Source: Haliclona indistincta (taxonomy: Eukaryota > Porifera > Demospongiae > Haplosclerida > Chalinidae). From it: 64,000 bases of DNA. Location of the stretch: contig OZ024788.1 in assembly GCA_964017065.1 (NCBI GenBank), positions 78,438 to 142,437 on the forward strand. Direction: 5' to 3'. A program made the translations under genes and the position numbers. Below, one piece after another: positions 49,873 through 61,982 of the stretch (position 1 is the first letter of the stretch; the number at the start of each line of letters is the position of its first letter). Below the pieces are notes generated by a model that saw only the letters and a program-made list of their open reading frames with translations, was not told the DNA's origin and searched no databases.

Positions 49873-50170
49873 ATAATATCCAATCATACTCATCAGTTCA
49901 TTCATGCATACATAATCAAAAGAGACGGTAAGACATTTGAAAAGGTATTAGGAAGTAAAAATGAATACCTAGGAAACTGGAAAGTAGGAGCACGTGCGTG
50001 CGCGCACTCTTTAAGAAAGCGTGGTCACGTAGTAAAAATGGCGTCGTTTCGCTCTCCTGTTCGAGCGAAGCGGTTCAAGCAGCCAGAAGTGGTAGAGGCG
50101 CCATCCTATGCTGAGCATATCAACGCATTGAGAGTATAAATCAATATCTCACTGTATGGTACAGTGATCC
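49873..50170 (+). other. Duplication junction with orphan first exon
   Basis: The segment from the phospholipase relic to the ANKS relic includes a short open frame starting at 50037 (MASFRSPVRAKRFKQPEV, stop near 50139). It is preceded by cacgtgcgtgcgcgcactct and a good aaaaATGGCG start. A second version lies at 62146 (MASFRSAARRRSGSSSQKW). They look like a first exon and promoter of an unidentified gene captured at the junction. No downstream exons were found. Confidence 0.4.
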
Positions 50171-50510
50171 ACATATCACCATTTGAAGCAATGGTAATCG
50201 ATGAAGTGAAGGAAGACCGGCACTGCCAAACTATTACCGGACAAAGGTATTACTTCTCTCTCATATTTACTGGCACACTCACTCTTCCTCACTCACTCAC
50301 TCTTCCTCACTCACTCTTCCTCACTCACTCACTCACTCACTCTTCCTCACTCACTCACTCTTCCTCACTCACTCTTCCTCACTCACTCTTCCTCGCTCAC
50401 TCACTCTTCCTCGCTCACTCACTCTTCCTCACTCACTTGATTGCACAATCACTCACTAGCTGGATAATATACTCATTTATTCATCCATATAATAACTACC
50501 CTCCTTCATG

Positions 50511-50597
<87 letters not shown>

Positions 50598-51300
50598 GTA
50601 TTGATGTCAATCTAAATGATAATAATGGCAAGACAGCTCTAGGCATGCTCAGTGACTTCCCTGCACGTCAAGCCCGTGTCATTCATCGTCTAATATCTGA
50701 CTATATCGATGCTCATAGGAAGCCAACAGCATGATACATGAAGCCACGTAGCTATAGGCTACTAGCAGTACCTGTACGAGATGGGGGAGGAGTCACTACT
50801 GGAGATATGCCGACACTGAAGTATAGAGAGGGTGAGTGATGGTGTGATAGTAGTGATGGTGTGATGGTGCTTCTCTCCAGGTGAGGCTATTCTCATTCGT
50901 AGTCGTTACTCATCTCATCAGTGGGTTGGTACACTTGATGATAAGACTGGATTGTTCAGTATTAATGACACTAATAATATATCAAGGTAACATTAATAAC
51001 TAACACTACTTATCATGCGCACGATAGGGAAACTACATCAAGTAGCCATGGCACAGATAACAATATCTGAAGAAGATGGTTAGCATCTCTACCTCCCTCC
51101 CTTCTCTGCTCTCCCTCTCTCTATCAGTATCTCTCTCTCTCCCTCCCTCCCTTCCCCTCTCCCTTCCCCTCTCCCTCCCCCTCTCCCTCCCTCCCTCCCT
51201 CCCTCCCTCCCTCCCTCCCTCCCTCTCTCCCTCCCTCCCTCCCTCTCTATCCTCTAGGGAGTATATTGGTAGCTCAGGGGTCTCCTGATCTAACCAGGAA
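50171..51300 (+). pseudogene. ANKS1: ANKS relic, unit 2 (exons 6-10)
   Basis: It matches ANKS exons 6 to 10 and their introns. Exon 6 is degraded (ccggcactgccaaactatta). Exon 7 (from about 50599) has CGA changed to TGA in KPTARYM, giving a stop. The end of exon 8 reads aataatatatcaag instead of aatatatatcaag, and exon 9 has lost its first codons. It ends at the N gap inside exon 10. It cannot make the adaptor protein. Confidence 0.88.
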
Positions 51301-51500
51301 NNNNNNNNNNNNNNNNNNNNNNNNNNNNNNNNNNNNNNNNNNNNNNNNNNNNNNNNNNNNNNNNNNNNNNNNNNNNNNNNNNNNNNNNNNNNNNNNNNNN
51401 NNNNNNNNNNNNNNNNNNNNNNNNNNNNNNNNNNNNNNNNNNNNNNNNNNNNNNNNNNNNNNNNNNNNNNNNNNNNNNNNNNNNNNNNNNNNNNNNNNNN
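51301..51500. other. Assembly gap (200 N)
   Basis: Exactly 200 undetermined bases. On the left the sequence stops inside the ANKS exon 10 relic. On the right it resumes in sequence corresponding to 40610 of the intact gene, just after exon 21. About 3.5 kb of homologous sequence is therefore unaccounted for. It is either hidden by the gap or deleted. Confidence 0.98.
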
Positions 51501-51665
51501 GGTCTTGTACTGGTGAGCAAGGCACACTGGCTGTGTCTCATCATCCACTAAGGGTAGTTATGGTACTACCGGGTCCCCACACCAGCAGTGGGAGGCACAG
51601 TTAGTAGCTCCTGTGAGCTCCTTGCCCGTGCTCAATGAGTTACATAGCACTGGTACATTATACCT
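51501..51665 (+). pseudogene. ANKS 3'-end relic, unit 2
   Basis: It is almost identical to 40610-40760 of the intact gene (tcttgtactggtgagcaagg onward). It ends with catagcactggtacattata, which is the empty site of the 1.1-kb insertion found in unit 1. Confidence 0.8.
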
Positions 51666-51700
51666 GCTTAGTGCACAGGTGCCCTGGTCTGTCCAGGAGC

Positions 51701-52080
51701 ACATGACAGTGAGAGGCTTAGCATGTGTGTGGTCACATGACAGTGAGAGGCTTAGCATGTGTGTGGTCACATGACAGTGAGAGGCTTAGCATGTGTGTGG
51801 TCACATGACAGTGAGAGGCTTAGCATGTGTGTGGTCACATGACAGTGAGAGGCTTAGCATGTGTGTGGTCACATGACAGTGAGAGGCTTAGCATGTGTGT
51901 GGTCACATGACAGTGAGAGGCTTAGCATGTGTGTGGTCACATGACAGTGAGAGGCTTAGCATGTGTGTGGTCACATGACAGTGAGAGGCTTAGCATGTGT
52001 GTGGTCACATGACAGTGAGAGGCTTAGCATGTGCGTGGTCACATGACAGTGAGAGGCTTAGCATGTGTGTGGTCACATGA
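51701..52080. repeat. 34-bp array, unit 2
   Basis: About eleven copies of the same unit as at 41933-42180, nearly identical to one another. Confidence 0.95.
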
Positions 52081-52466
52081 TCATGATAATATTATTATCT
52101 CTCTCATCATAGCATGATCAGTTATCATCATCTAATGTGGATCATCATGATCAGTCATCATGTCACTCCAGTATCGTGTGAGAATAGTGAAGTAACATAT
52201 GTCACATGATCACAACATATGTCACATGATCACAACATATGTCACATGATCACAACTCATTATAATTTGGTTTGTTGTAGTAAAATTTTTAACATGTTAT
52301 AGTCAGCAACATAACATTTTAAAACTGAAGTTGAAGTTACATTGGAGAACAAAGGGTTAAGTTATACATTAGTAGAGTGAGTGTGTGTGTGGAGGAACAA
52401 TGGTTTAGTTGTTGGGTATGAAAAAGGGTTAAATTAAACTGTAGATATAAAGTCAACCTTGTGAGA

Positions 52467-54227
52467 TTATTTTGGAGGATTGCGAGGAGTTAAAGGATGA
52501 TTGCGAGGAGGTAATGGTGGTGGGCAGTCGACTTCTACTCTCACACGAATACAGTCCTGGTAAAGATATTGTGTGTTAGTAGTGGATGAGGTGAGAGAGG
52601 AATGAGAGATGAACTGGTAATTACTGTAGTTATTTCCAAACTTTCCTTCAGTAACTCTAACAAACTTATTGTTCGTATCAATTGTGAGTGTCTTCTTGTG
52701 GTGTCCCTTGTCCTCCAGCCAGTTGAGGAGCTCAATGATGATGGTACCAGTGAAAGGCCACTGGAGGCGGTCATCGTGCTGACCTTTCATGATGTGAGCA
52801 TAGATCGACAAGTGGCTGCCCTTACCACTACCAGAACCATTAGCAAACACATTGAGGCATAATGTATAACCCTGTGGGCTGGTGGTGAATGATGGACTGA
52901 AGTAGCGGTTGTTGAACTGCTTGCGTTTGGAATACTCTGATATGGTGAACTGAGCCCCAGACTGGGTGCTGATGAGGTGGTCCTGCCATGCTGGGGTCAG
53001 GTGGATTAGAGGTGTGGAATAGACCATAGCACTAACTCTTAGTTTGAGGTAGTCGTCATGCAAGTATTCTGTGTTAGTGGTGGACACCAGGTCAGTGTGA
53101 GATATGAAATGACCTATGCCAAGACCAGTTCCAGTCTCTTGATCAGTGACACGTGAAGTGGATATGCCACCAGGATGACTGTATCTGCTAAAGGAAAAAG
53201 TATCAGAGTGGTGATTCTTGTCTTCTCTCCAGTTCAGTAGCTCTACTCTGATGTCTGCTTCAAATGGCCATTCTAACTCATTATCATATTCTCCTCTCAT
53301 AAGTTGAGCACCTACTGTAAGGTGAGAACCATTGCCTATACCAGCACCATTGGGGTACACCTCGAGACAGAACTCGTAGCCTCTGTTGTGGGTATAAAAT
53401 GGTGAACTGTACCACACTTCCTTAGCTTCTTTCTTCTCATGGTAATCACTGATGATGAACTCCATTGGTGCTTGGTTGTACAGGTATTGTGGTGATACAG
53501 GAGTGATGGCTACTGCTTGGTTGGTCTCCTCCAGCACCAGGTTGTGCTGCTCTAGTGTGTGTAGCTTCATCTCTCCTCGAGGTAGCCGGACAGAGCAGCC
53601 AGTGTTGGGGCAATCCACTAGTTGGTGGCTACACTCATTGAGGTGCTGTTCAAGTTGATGTCGTCTCAAACCCTCCACTGGGCAGTGCTGGTTGGGGCAG
53701 TCTATAGGAGACCGGGCGGGGCATATTGGGTAGTGCTTCTCTGTGACGATAGTGAACATGTTGTAGTAACCACAGTTCTCACATGAGATCATTCGCTTGT
53801 GGCAGTGATGACGTGTGTGCTCTCTCATTTCACTTCTACGATCGTATATACCACAGCCAAAGGGACAAGCAATGCCACATCGTCCCTTAGCAGGATCAAG
53901 GTGATCGTGGAGGTCTCTCAGCTCACCGACCCACTCACACCCTACCTCGTAATCTGAGCAGCGTACTTTGAGACTTCTGACTACTCGTTGAAGATATTTA
54001 TCGCATCGGGCACTACTGAGCATTTCGGGTTCACGGCACGTGGGGCACTCTGTTTTACTTGAGTCAAGCAAACGATCACGACATTTTCGACAGCAAAGGT
54101 GTCCACAGTCAGTAATGAATGGCTCTGAGAGTGGCTCAGTGAACAGCTCATAGCAAATCGGACATTGGTAGTCAATATCTGTTTCATGAACTAAGTGAAC
54201 AGCGACTGGCTTGTGAGTTAGAGACAC

Positions 54228-54287
<60 letters not shown>

Positions 54288-55887
54288 TTGAATTACATTG
54301 AGATAACAAAATTAATCCCGGCAGCATAACTAATCGTATGATCGCATACAGATCAACGTAATACATTTCATCAAATGTTTTTGTTTATTTTTACAAATTT
54401 AACCCCGCAAAATTACCTGCTATACATGTACATTATGTAAGAAGGTGACTGTGTGTCTAGCCACACCCCATGGCATGATACAGATTACGTGTTTACCTGT
54501 GCTAGCTGGTGTGGGAGGAGATGACATTATGAGCGGACTCTGGTCTAATACAGTACTGCTAGTCTGAGGTAAGTCACTTGGTCCCTCCAGTTGCTTGACT
54601 GCTGCTGCTGCTGCTGCTGTAGAACAGATGAACCACATTATAACAGCTGTATCATGGTCACACAAACACACTGCCTATCATGATGGCACACACTACCTGT
54701 GACAGAGCATTCCAACACAAGCTCCTCCTCTCCAATGAATATCTGCAGCACTCCCATGGTCTGGAGTGAACCAGTGGCTTCTAATATGGCCATCTTCAGC
54801 TGCTTGACTTCACTAGTAGAACACAGCCAGGTGACTGCGATACAACCTTCTTCAACTTTAGAGAGATGGAGATGGCTACCAGAGACACCAAACATATTGA
54901 CCAGCTTAGTCAGATCGTCAAGAGTGTCACTACCCCAGTCATTCTTAAGCTTTAGTTTTACAGAGACCTTGTCTGATGACAGTTGAGAGGATGTGGCAGT
55001 TGCTGGGAATAGTTGTTTGAACTGGCTCACAGTAGCACTGGCCATAAAATGTTGCCGCTGTTGTGCGTACTCGTCTACAAGCTGTCTAGTGGTGGCACTG
55101 CATGAGAGAGAACAAGCAAGTGAATGTGACCTATAGCACAGAATCCTTACCGGACATCTTCAGGAAATATGGAGCAGATTCGTTTCAGATAGTGAGTGTT
55201 AAAAAGTGATACTTCCTCCTCTACGAGAGTGTTGAAGTGTGACTGGAAGCTGTGATCATCAACTGCTCTGTGAAACAATCGTGGCAGGAACTCGACAAAC
55301 TCCTCTTGTGCTTCAGGACTGTTGCGAAGCTGCTTTTCATAATTGCGTACTAACTTAGCGAAAGCAAAGCGCAGGTCAGCTAGTTCTTCTACTAGTGGCT
55401 CAGGGACAACAACACACTCTAGTCCTGAAATAGTGAGTAAAACAGAGAGACTAGTTAAGAGGTGATACATACCTTCATCAGTGCTGCTTGAGGCTGATGG
55501 CTGCTGCATAGACCTGATCGAGTGTGTCAGTTCATCTAAACAGAGAGAAACAGCAACGATCAACATTCTCCAGCTAGCGCCGGATGGTTACTGCTAACCA
55601 CGAAGACGAGACGCGATCTGTGCTTGGTCGGTTTCTTTCAGGATCAAAACAAAAAGAAGGTAATTATCGTAGTCTGCGTTCACTGCTCGCTGAAGGTGAC
55701 CGAGGAACGCCTCCGCTTTCTTGTACGGGTCCGTCTCGTTAGTGCATTCCGTTCTCTGACGATCCGTTATGAGGTTCTTGCTCAGAGCGGCCGGGAGGAG
55801 AGCAGCAGTGTCAATGCTGTTCACTAAATAACTGAACAAGTGTTTCAAAGCTTCTGGTTCAGCAGCGGGACCACCAGCCACCGCCAT
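52467..55887 (-). CDS. CARD-like / RING / TRAF zinc finger / double MATH protein, copy 2
   Basis: Six exons (55599-55887, 55473-55535, 55151-55424, 54697-55097, 54497-54616, 52467-54226) total 2907 nt and encode 968 residues. The exon structure and phases are the same as in copy 1, and the protein is roughly 90 percent identical by eye. All RING cysteines are kept (CPICYELF, CGHLCCRKC, CPTC). The differences cluster in the first MATH domain (SYPNGAGIGNGSHLTVGAQ-type region) and at the end of the CARD-like domain (NYLLFVLILKETDQAQ against NYYTIIQILKETSQAQ). The C terminus differs: copy 2 ends in a proline-rich tail (CPPPLPPRNHPLTPRNPPK) instead of QAIANN. The CAG run at the start of exon 5 codes for six alanines instead of four. 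Both copies seem functional. Confidence 0.85.
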
Positions 55888-56087
55888 ATCCTTCGGGTGG
55901 GAGTTGATGGTGATTATATTCACAGTCACGTGAGCACCGTGTGTCGTGTATATAATGGTCTAGCGGTCAGTCTGCAGGAACCAGTTCACTACTGGACCAG
56001 GTCAGATGTACCAGGACTTTATCATCGGAATGATACAGCTCTGTATGGAATATATCAACCCCATCATCAGAAAGCTATAGTTGTGCA
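55888..56087. promoter_or_regulatory. Upstream region of TRAF-type gene copy 2
   Basis: Nearly identical to the region upstream of copy 1, with the same tatataat element and cacgtgagcaccgtg. Homology with unit 1 ends at catcatcagaaagctat, where a retrotransposon fragment follows. Confidence 0.5.
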
Positions 56088-57575
56088 GAGAAGCTCCTAC
56101 TAGAGAATTTCTCTCAAAATTTATCGAGACTCATTGATGCCCAAGTACGAGGAGAGTATAAACTATGGATCTACAAAAGGTATCTCACACAAACCTTTCG
56201 TTTTTTCCTGTCAGTGAATTCAATACCTTCTACTTACGTCGCAAAAATGCAGAGTGCGGGAATGAAATTGCTGAAGAAATGGCTTGGGCTGACTCGTTCG
56301 ACGAGTGTTGCTGTGTTGCACCATCCTGATGTCATTGGAGTTCCTCATTTACCCCAATTACAAACCAAAGCTAAACTTACCTTTCTTGCCTTGGTTGTCT
56401 CCTCAGAGGACCCCCTGATCCAGGATCTGACTAACCTGAACCTGAGGTGGCTGCAACTCTCTTCTCTCAGGCTAGACAATCAATATCATCAATCTCTAGG
56501 AAAACTTTGCAGCAAGCATGCAAAAATGTTGCTAGAGAGAGTGACAGGAGTCATTGGGATGATAAGCTTGATTGCCTCACGGTTCAAAATAAATTTAAAG
56601 ATATCTGTCAACTTGAGGCTGAAAACCACGTGTGCATGTGGAATCATATTCAACACGGTCTACCGGCTGGTCAACTATCGTTTCTCCTTAGGGCTGGCTC
56701 AGACACTTTGCCTACTCCACTTAATCTGAAAAGATGGAGGTTGAGAGTCGACTCACAATGCTACCTCTGTGCCAGGTTCCAGTGTTCCTACCGTTTTCCA
56801 TGTACTGAACGGGTGTCCGGTAGCCTTGACCCAATCAAGATATACTTGGAGACATGGCAGTGTTCTCGCGAGATTTGATGGGGCCATCCGCTCAAATCTC
56901 TCTGTCGGAGAGCAGCTATTCTCTGATCTTCCAGGTTCAAGAGCTCATGACAACCCACAGGCTACAGTCCCTCATGACCTGGTGATTACCTCTGCTAGAC
57001 CTGATATGGTTTACATAAAGGGAAACACTGTAACTCTTGTTGAACTTACCATCCCTGCTAACTCGCTTGATCATTTACGCAGTGCAAAAACCAGGAAAAG
57101 TCACAAACCTCTGTACCAAACATTACTGAGTGATTTAGACTCTCTAGGTAAAAAAGCCTCCTTAATCACAATTGAGATCGGATCACTTGGGCATTCGCTA
57201 CCCTCCTGTTGTAAAGAATTTCTGAAGTCCTTTCCCGTTTTTGACAAGTCTTCAGTGAGACAACTTTTGACAACGCAGCCAAAACTGCCATCTCTGCCTC
57301 TCATGTCATCTTTTTGGCTAGGAATTCTGATCATTGGCCTACAGACAAACCCTTACTTAATTAGGTCTTAGTCACTTATTTATTTTCTAATTATATTATT
57401 ATTTATTTTTCATTTCATTTCTTGAGAATATTACAGTTGTTTATGTATCATTCACCCTTGCCAAGCTCATGTTTCATTTGTTAGTATGTATCCTTGTGAC
57501 CTAGGGTTACTTCCTTTGCATTTCTCTTTTGCTCTCCTTTATTGTGTACGCTTGTGTATTATTATAACAAGTTGG
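56088..57575 (+). mobile_element. Decayed retrotransposon 3' fragment
   Basis: Three overlapping plus-strand frames (56214-56729, 56447-56878, 56769-57371) are pieces of one protein split by frameshifts. The last piece contains SARPDMVYIKGNTVTLVELT, then AKTRKSHKPLYQTLLSD, a pattern of RPD...VELT...RK..Y typical of the C-terminal region of many invertebrate retroelement polyproteins (a PD-(D/E)xK-like fold is possible). No reverse transcriptase core motif was found, so the 5' part is lost. It ends in an AT-rich segment and a run of c's at 57580, directly before the 27-bp array. It is absent from unit 1. Confidence 0.65.
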
Positions 57576-57588
57576 TTTCCCCCCCCAC

Positions 57589-58873
57589 TAAGCACCTTAT
57601 ATCAGCTATAGTAACTAAGTACCTTATATCAGCTATAGTAACTAAGTACCTTATATCAGCTATAGTAACTAAGTCCCTTATATCAGCTATAGTAACTAAG
57701 CACCTTATATCAGCTATAGTAACTAAGTACCATATATCAGCTATAGTAACTAAGTACCTTATATCAGCTATAGTAACTAAGTCCCTTATATCAGCTATAG
57801 TAACTAAGCACCTTATATCAGCTATAGTAACTAAGTACCATATATCAGCTATAGTAACTAAGGACCTTATATCAGCTATAGTAACTAAGTACCTTATATC
57901 AGCTATAGTAACTAAGTACCTTATATCAGCTATAGTAACTAAGTACCTTATATCAGCTATAGTAACTAAGCACCTTATATCAGCTATAGTAACTAAGTAC
58001 CTTATATCAGCTATAGTAACTAAGTACCTTATATCAGCTATAGTAACTAAGTACCATATATCAGCTATAGTAACTAAGGACCTTATATCAGCTATAGTAA
58101 CTAAGTACCATATATCAGCTATAGTAACTAAGGACCTTATATCAGCTATAGTAACTAAGTACCTTATATCAGCTATAGTAACTAAGTACCTTATATCAGC
58201 TATAGTAACTAAGCACCTTATATCAGCTATAGTAACTAAGTACCTTATATCAGCTATAGTAACTAAGTACCTTATATCAGCTATAGTAACTAAGTACCTT
58301 ATATCAGCTATAGTAACTAAGTACCATATATCAGCTATAGTAACTAAGGACCTTATATCAGCTATAGTAACTAAGTACCTTATATCAGCTATAGTAACTA
58401 AGTACCTTATATCAGCTATAGTAACTAAGTACCTTATATCAGCTATAGTAACTAAGTACCTTATATCAGCTATAGTAACTAAGTACCTTATATCAGCTAT
58501 AGTAACTAAGTACCTTATATCAGCTATAGTAACTAAGTACCTTATATCAGCTATAGTAACTAAGTACCTTATATCAGCTATAGTAACTAAGTACCTTATA
58601 TCAGCTATAGTAACTAAGTACCTTATATCAGCTATAGTAACTAAGCACCTTATATCAGCTATAGTAACTAAGTACCTTATATCAGCTATAGTAACTAAGT
58701 ACCTTATATCAGCTATAGTAACTAAGTACCTTATATCAGCTATAGTAACTAAGTACCTTATATCAGCTATAGTAACTAAGTACCTTATATCAGCTATAAT
58801 AACAAAGTACCTTATATCAGCTATAATAACAAAGTACCTTATATCAGCTATAATAACAAAGTACCTTATATCA
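57589..58873. repeat. 27-bp array, unit 2
   Basis: About 47 copies of the unit seen at 46022-46705. The last three copies have the variant ataataacaaagtac. The array remains open in one frame (LISAIVTKY repeated) for over 400 codons only because the period is 27 bp and the unit lacks stops. Confidence 0.95.
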
Positions 58874-59357
58874 ATTGCTAGCTAGCATCACAAGTTACCA
58901 GCACATGACAGACTGTAGGATGACTATAGCTAGCTAATGAGAGGAAAAGACACACGTCATAAAAAATTTCACTTTAGTGGAGTATCATAGCAACGACACT
59001 AGTGGAGTATCATAGCAACGACACTAGCTAGTGGAGTATCATAGTGACGACACTAGTGGTATCACTTATTCCTAGAAAATATTTGTCCACCCAATCAAAA
59101 CACAATCAAGACACTCCTCAGTGCTGAGGAGACTAACAGCATCTCACAGTCTACCAGTACTGGATGGAATAGCATTAATTATACACCAACTTTTTCAGTG
59201 TCAATCGTAAATTGTAATTGATGACTACAATCAAGACTTATGTATAAACACTAAAACAGTGCATGACAATAAACTCAAGATCTATAATGTTTTATTATCA
59301 TGATTATCTCTATTATCTCTAACTAAATGCACTGATGTAGTCATCACATGATCAGTG
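58874..59357. other. Spacer with remnant 25-bp array
   Basis: It holds about three copies of the 25-bp unit (58976-59057) and then sequence shared with 47440-47742. No gene was found. Confidence 0.6.
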
Positions 59358-61982
59358 TCAATAACCACACCCATCACCACTTGGACATGTACCACCATAC
59401 TTCTCAAACAACTGAGCTTTAGGATCACCACTGTTTGCTTTAGTATAGAAGTAATATGGCTACAGAAGGGTTAACAATATTCTTAATGTGTGTTAGTATC
59501 CTTACTGGTTGTGGGCAATCAATGGTATCATTCTCCACCCAATCCACTGATTTGGTTCCAACTGGTTCAAACTAATGAGGAGGCACATCACTAGCATCTT
59601 AATGTGTGCTGATGGCTCACCATGTTGTTCCATAGAGACACTGCTGCATTACGATGACCCTTAGTGCTGAAATGGAAGCAGTCAGGAGCGAAATAACTCA
59701 GGTCATTGCTCAACTGTATCATTGTCAAACTGAAGCAAAGAGTAACATAATGATCAATGTATGGATCCACTGACTAGATGAGTAACATAATGATCAATGT
59801 ATGGATCCACTGACTAGATGAGTAACATAATGATCAATGTATGGATCCACTGACTAGATGAGTAACATAATGATCAATGTATGGATCCACTGACTAGATG
59901 AGTAACATAATGATCAATGTATGCATCCACTGACTAGATGAGTAACATAATGATCAATGTATGCATCCACTGACTAGATGAGTAACATAATGATCAATGT
60001 ATGCATCCACTGACTAGATGAGTAACATAATGATCAATGTATGGATCCACTGACTAGATGAGTAACATAATGATCAATGTATGGATCCACTGACTAGATG
60101 AGTAACATAATGATCAATGTATGGATCCACTGACTAGATGAGTAACATAATGATCAATGTATGCATCCACTGACTAGATGAGTAATGATCAATGTATGGA
60201 TCCACTGACTAGATGAGTAACATAATGATCAATGTATGCATCCACTGACTAGATGAGTAACATAATGATCAATGTATGGATCCACTGACTAGATGAGTAA
60301 CATGATGATCAATGTATGCATCCACTGACTAGATGAGTAACATAATGATCAATGTATGGATCCACTGACTAGATGAGTAACATAATGATCAATGTATGGA
60401 TCCACTGACTAGATGAGTAACATAATGATCAATGTATGGATCCACTGACTAGATGAGAACATAATGATCAATGTATGGATCCACTGACTAGATGAGTAAC
60501 ATAATGATCAATGTATGGATCCACTGACTAGATGAGTAACATGATGATCAATGTATGCATCCACTGACTAGATGAGTTGTACCTTTGGTAAATGAATTTC
60601 TCTCATAAATTCCTGTAACACTACAGTAAAGTCATCCTTGTCGTCATAGCGACCACTCTCAATGAGTGTATCCAGTGCTTCCTAGTCCAATACAAATACA
60701 TTGTTTTTACCATTATAATATGAATTTTGCACTGACTGACCTGATATGACTTTGCAACATCAGAGGTTTGAGGTGCCCACTTGCAAGGACAAGCAATACT
60801 ATGTATCATGAATATATTATTTATAGATGTTCACATAATGTACTTACACATGTATTAGAGTGCAGAATGGATCAGTGACATCTGTAAGAATTGAGACATC
60901 AAGAATTTGCACCAAATTTACAAATGTCCGTGGTAGCTATAACAAATAATACTTCATCTTATTTTTCATTAATAAAATTTTAATAAACGTCATACGTTAG
61001 CTTCAAGGTAATCCAGTCCCTCCTTAACTTTTTCAACATAATTTCTTGTTGAATGCTTATCCTATAATAATAATCCAATATACATCAGTCTCATCGGTTC
61101 ATTCATGCATACATCAAATGAGAAGTACAAAGATCAAGAGACATTTGAAAAGGTTATTAATAATAATAACTATAATCAGTAAAGAAGTAATAATACCTAT
61201 GAATACCATTAGTTATCTTCAATATACAGCTCATACAAAGGTTATTTCCTCCAATAAACAATGTGACCAACTTCCAGTCATTATCAAAGTCCACACCCTG
61301 AATTCAACCAAAGACACATGCAGCCTGCAATTTGCTTTTAATAATTGCTCACTCTGTGATTACGAATCCTTTCTACAAGGTCCTTCGCCTGACCTGGTAT
61401 GTCACTGGAATTAATAATCATCAAATATATAACTGATGCAAGCACTTAGTTTGCAATGCATAGCTGAAACTAATACTATCTGTACTTGATGTTCGTGTAT
61501 TGCATGCATGTCTATAATATATACTCACTGAGCTATTGCTCCTGAGAATGCACGATTGAAACGAGCTTGAGGAGTATCCATTTCACCGATTCCGATAGAA
61601 AAACCAATCACCTCAGGATTGTACATTTTAATTATGTCTGCAATTAAGTTGATGAACGATAACATCATGTATGTGAATATCTAAGCCTCACTTGGTAAAG
61701 TTGTCACTTTAGAGAGATCATAGTTTCCTCCAATACTATAATGTATGTGTAATAATTATTGTGTAATATTTTCATGAAGTATTATAATAATTTTATTATA
61801 CCTCCATGAGAAACCACGATATTCTTTTAAACTGGTTTCAAACTCCTCTCCATTAGCTCCAAATGCAGCCTATTCATTGTTGTGCATATTATTACACATG
61901 TAGTGTCAACATGTAGTGTTGAGCAGCTTACAGAGATAGAATCTCCCATTGCTCCAACTACTTTGATATCATAAGGAGTCAG
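59358..61982 (-). pseudogene. PLB1: Phospholipase B-like (GDSL) gene, copy 2, 5' truncated
   Basis: Exons in gene order: 61932-61982 (LTPYDIKVVGAMGDSIS, the GDSL nucleophile block), 61802-61869, 61692-61735, 61529-61637 (MYNPEVIGFSIGIGEMDTPQ), 61353-61404, 61237-61297 (DNDWKLVTLFIGGNNLC), 60996-61061, 60848-60936, 60741-60798, 60583-60681, 59621-59713 ([20 protein letters not shown], with the DxxH catalytic-type block), 59506-59571, 59358-59459 (stop). Phases agree except between 61237-61297 and 60996-61061, where a small exon was not resolved. PLB1-type enzymes are membrane-bound or secreted phospholipases and lysophospholipases. No start codon, signal peptide or upstream exon remains next to the GDSL exon, because the duplication junction lies there. 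It is therefore probably not functional, unless an upstream exon lies further away. Confidence 0.75.
59742..60574. repeat. 40-bp array in a phospholipase intron, unit 2
   Basis: About 21 copies of the unit found at 48129-49413, with the same ggatcc/gcatcc two-state position. One copy lacks ten bases (gagtaatgatc). Confidence 0.95.

Noticed and set aside
57542..58885. Open frame of 447 codons with LISAIVTKY repeats
   Set aside because: It coincides with the 27-bp array; the frame is open because the unit length is a multiple of three and lacks stops. The homologous array in unit 1 has other variants and gives a different frame.
61046..61414. Plus-strand open frame of 122 codons
   Set aside because: It overlaps phospholipase exons on the opposite strand that match family motifs and phases; the plus frame has no such support.
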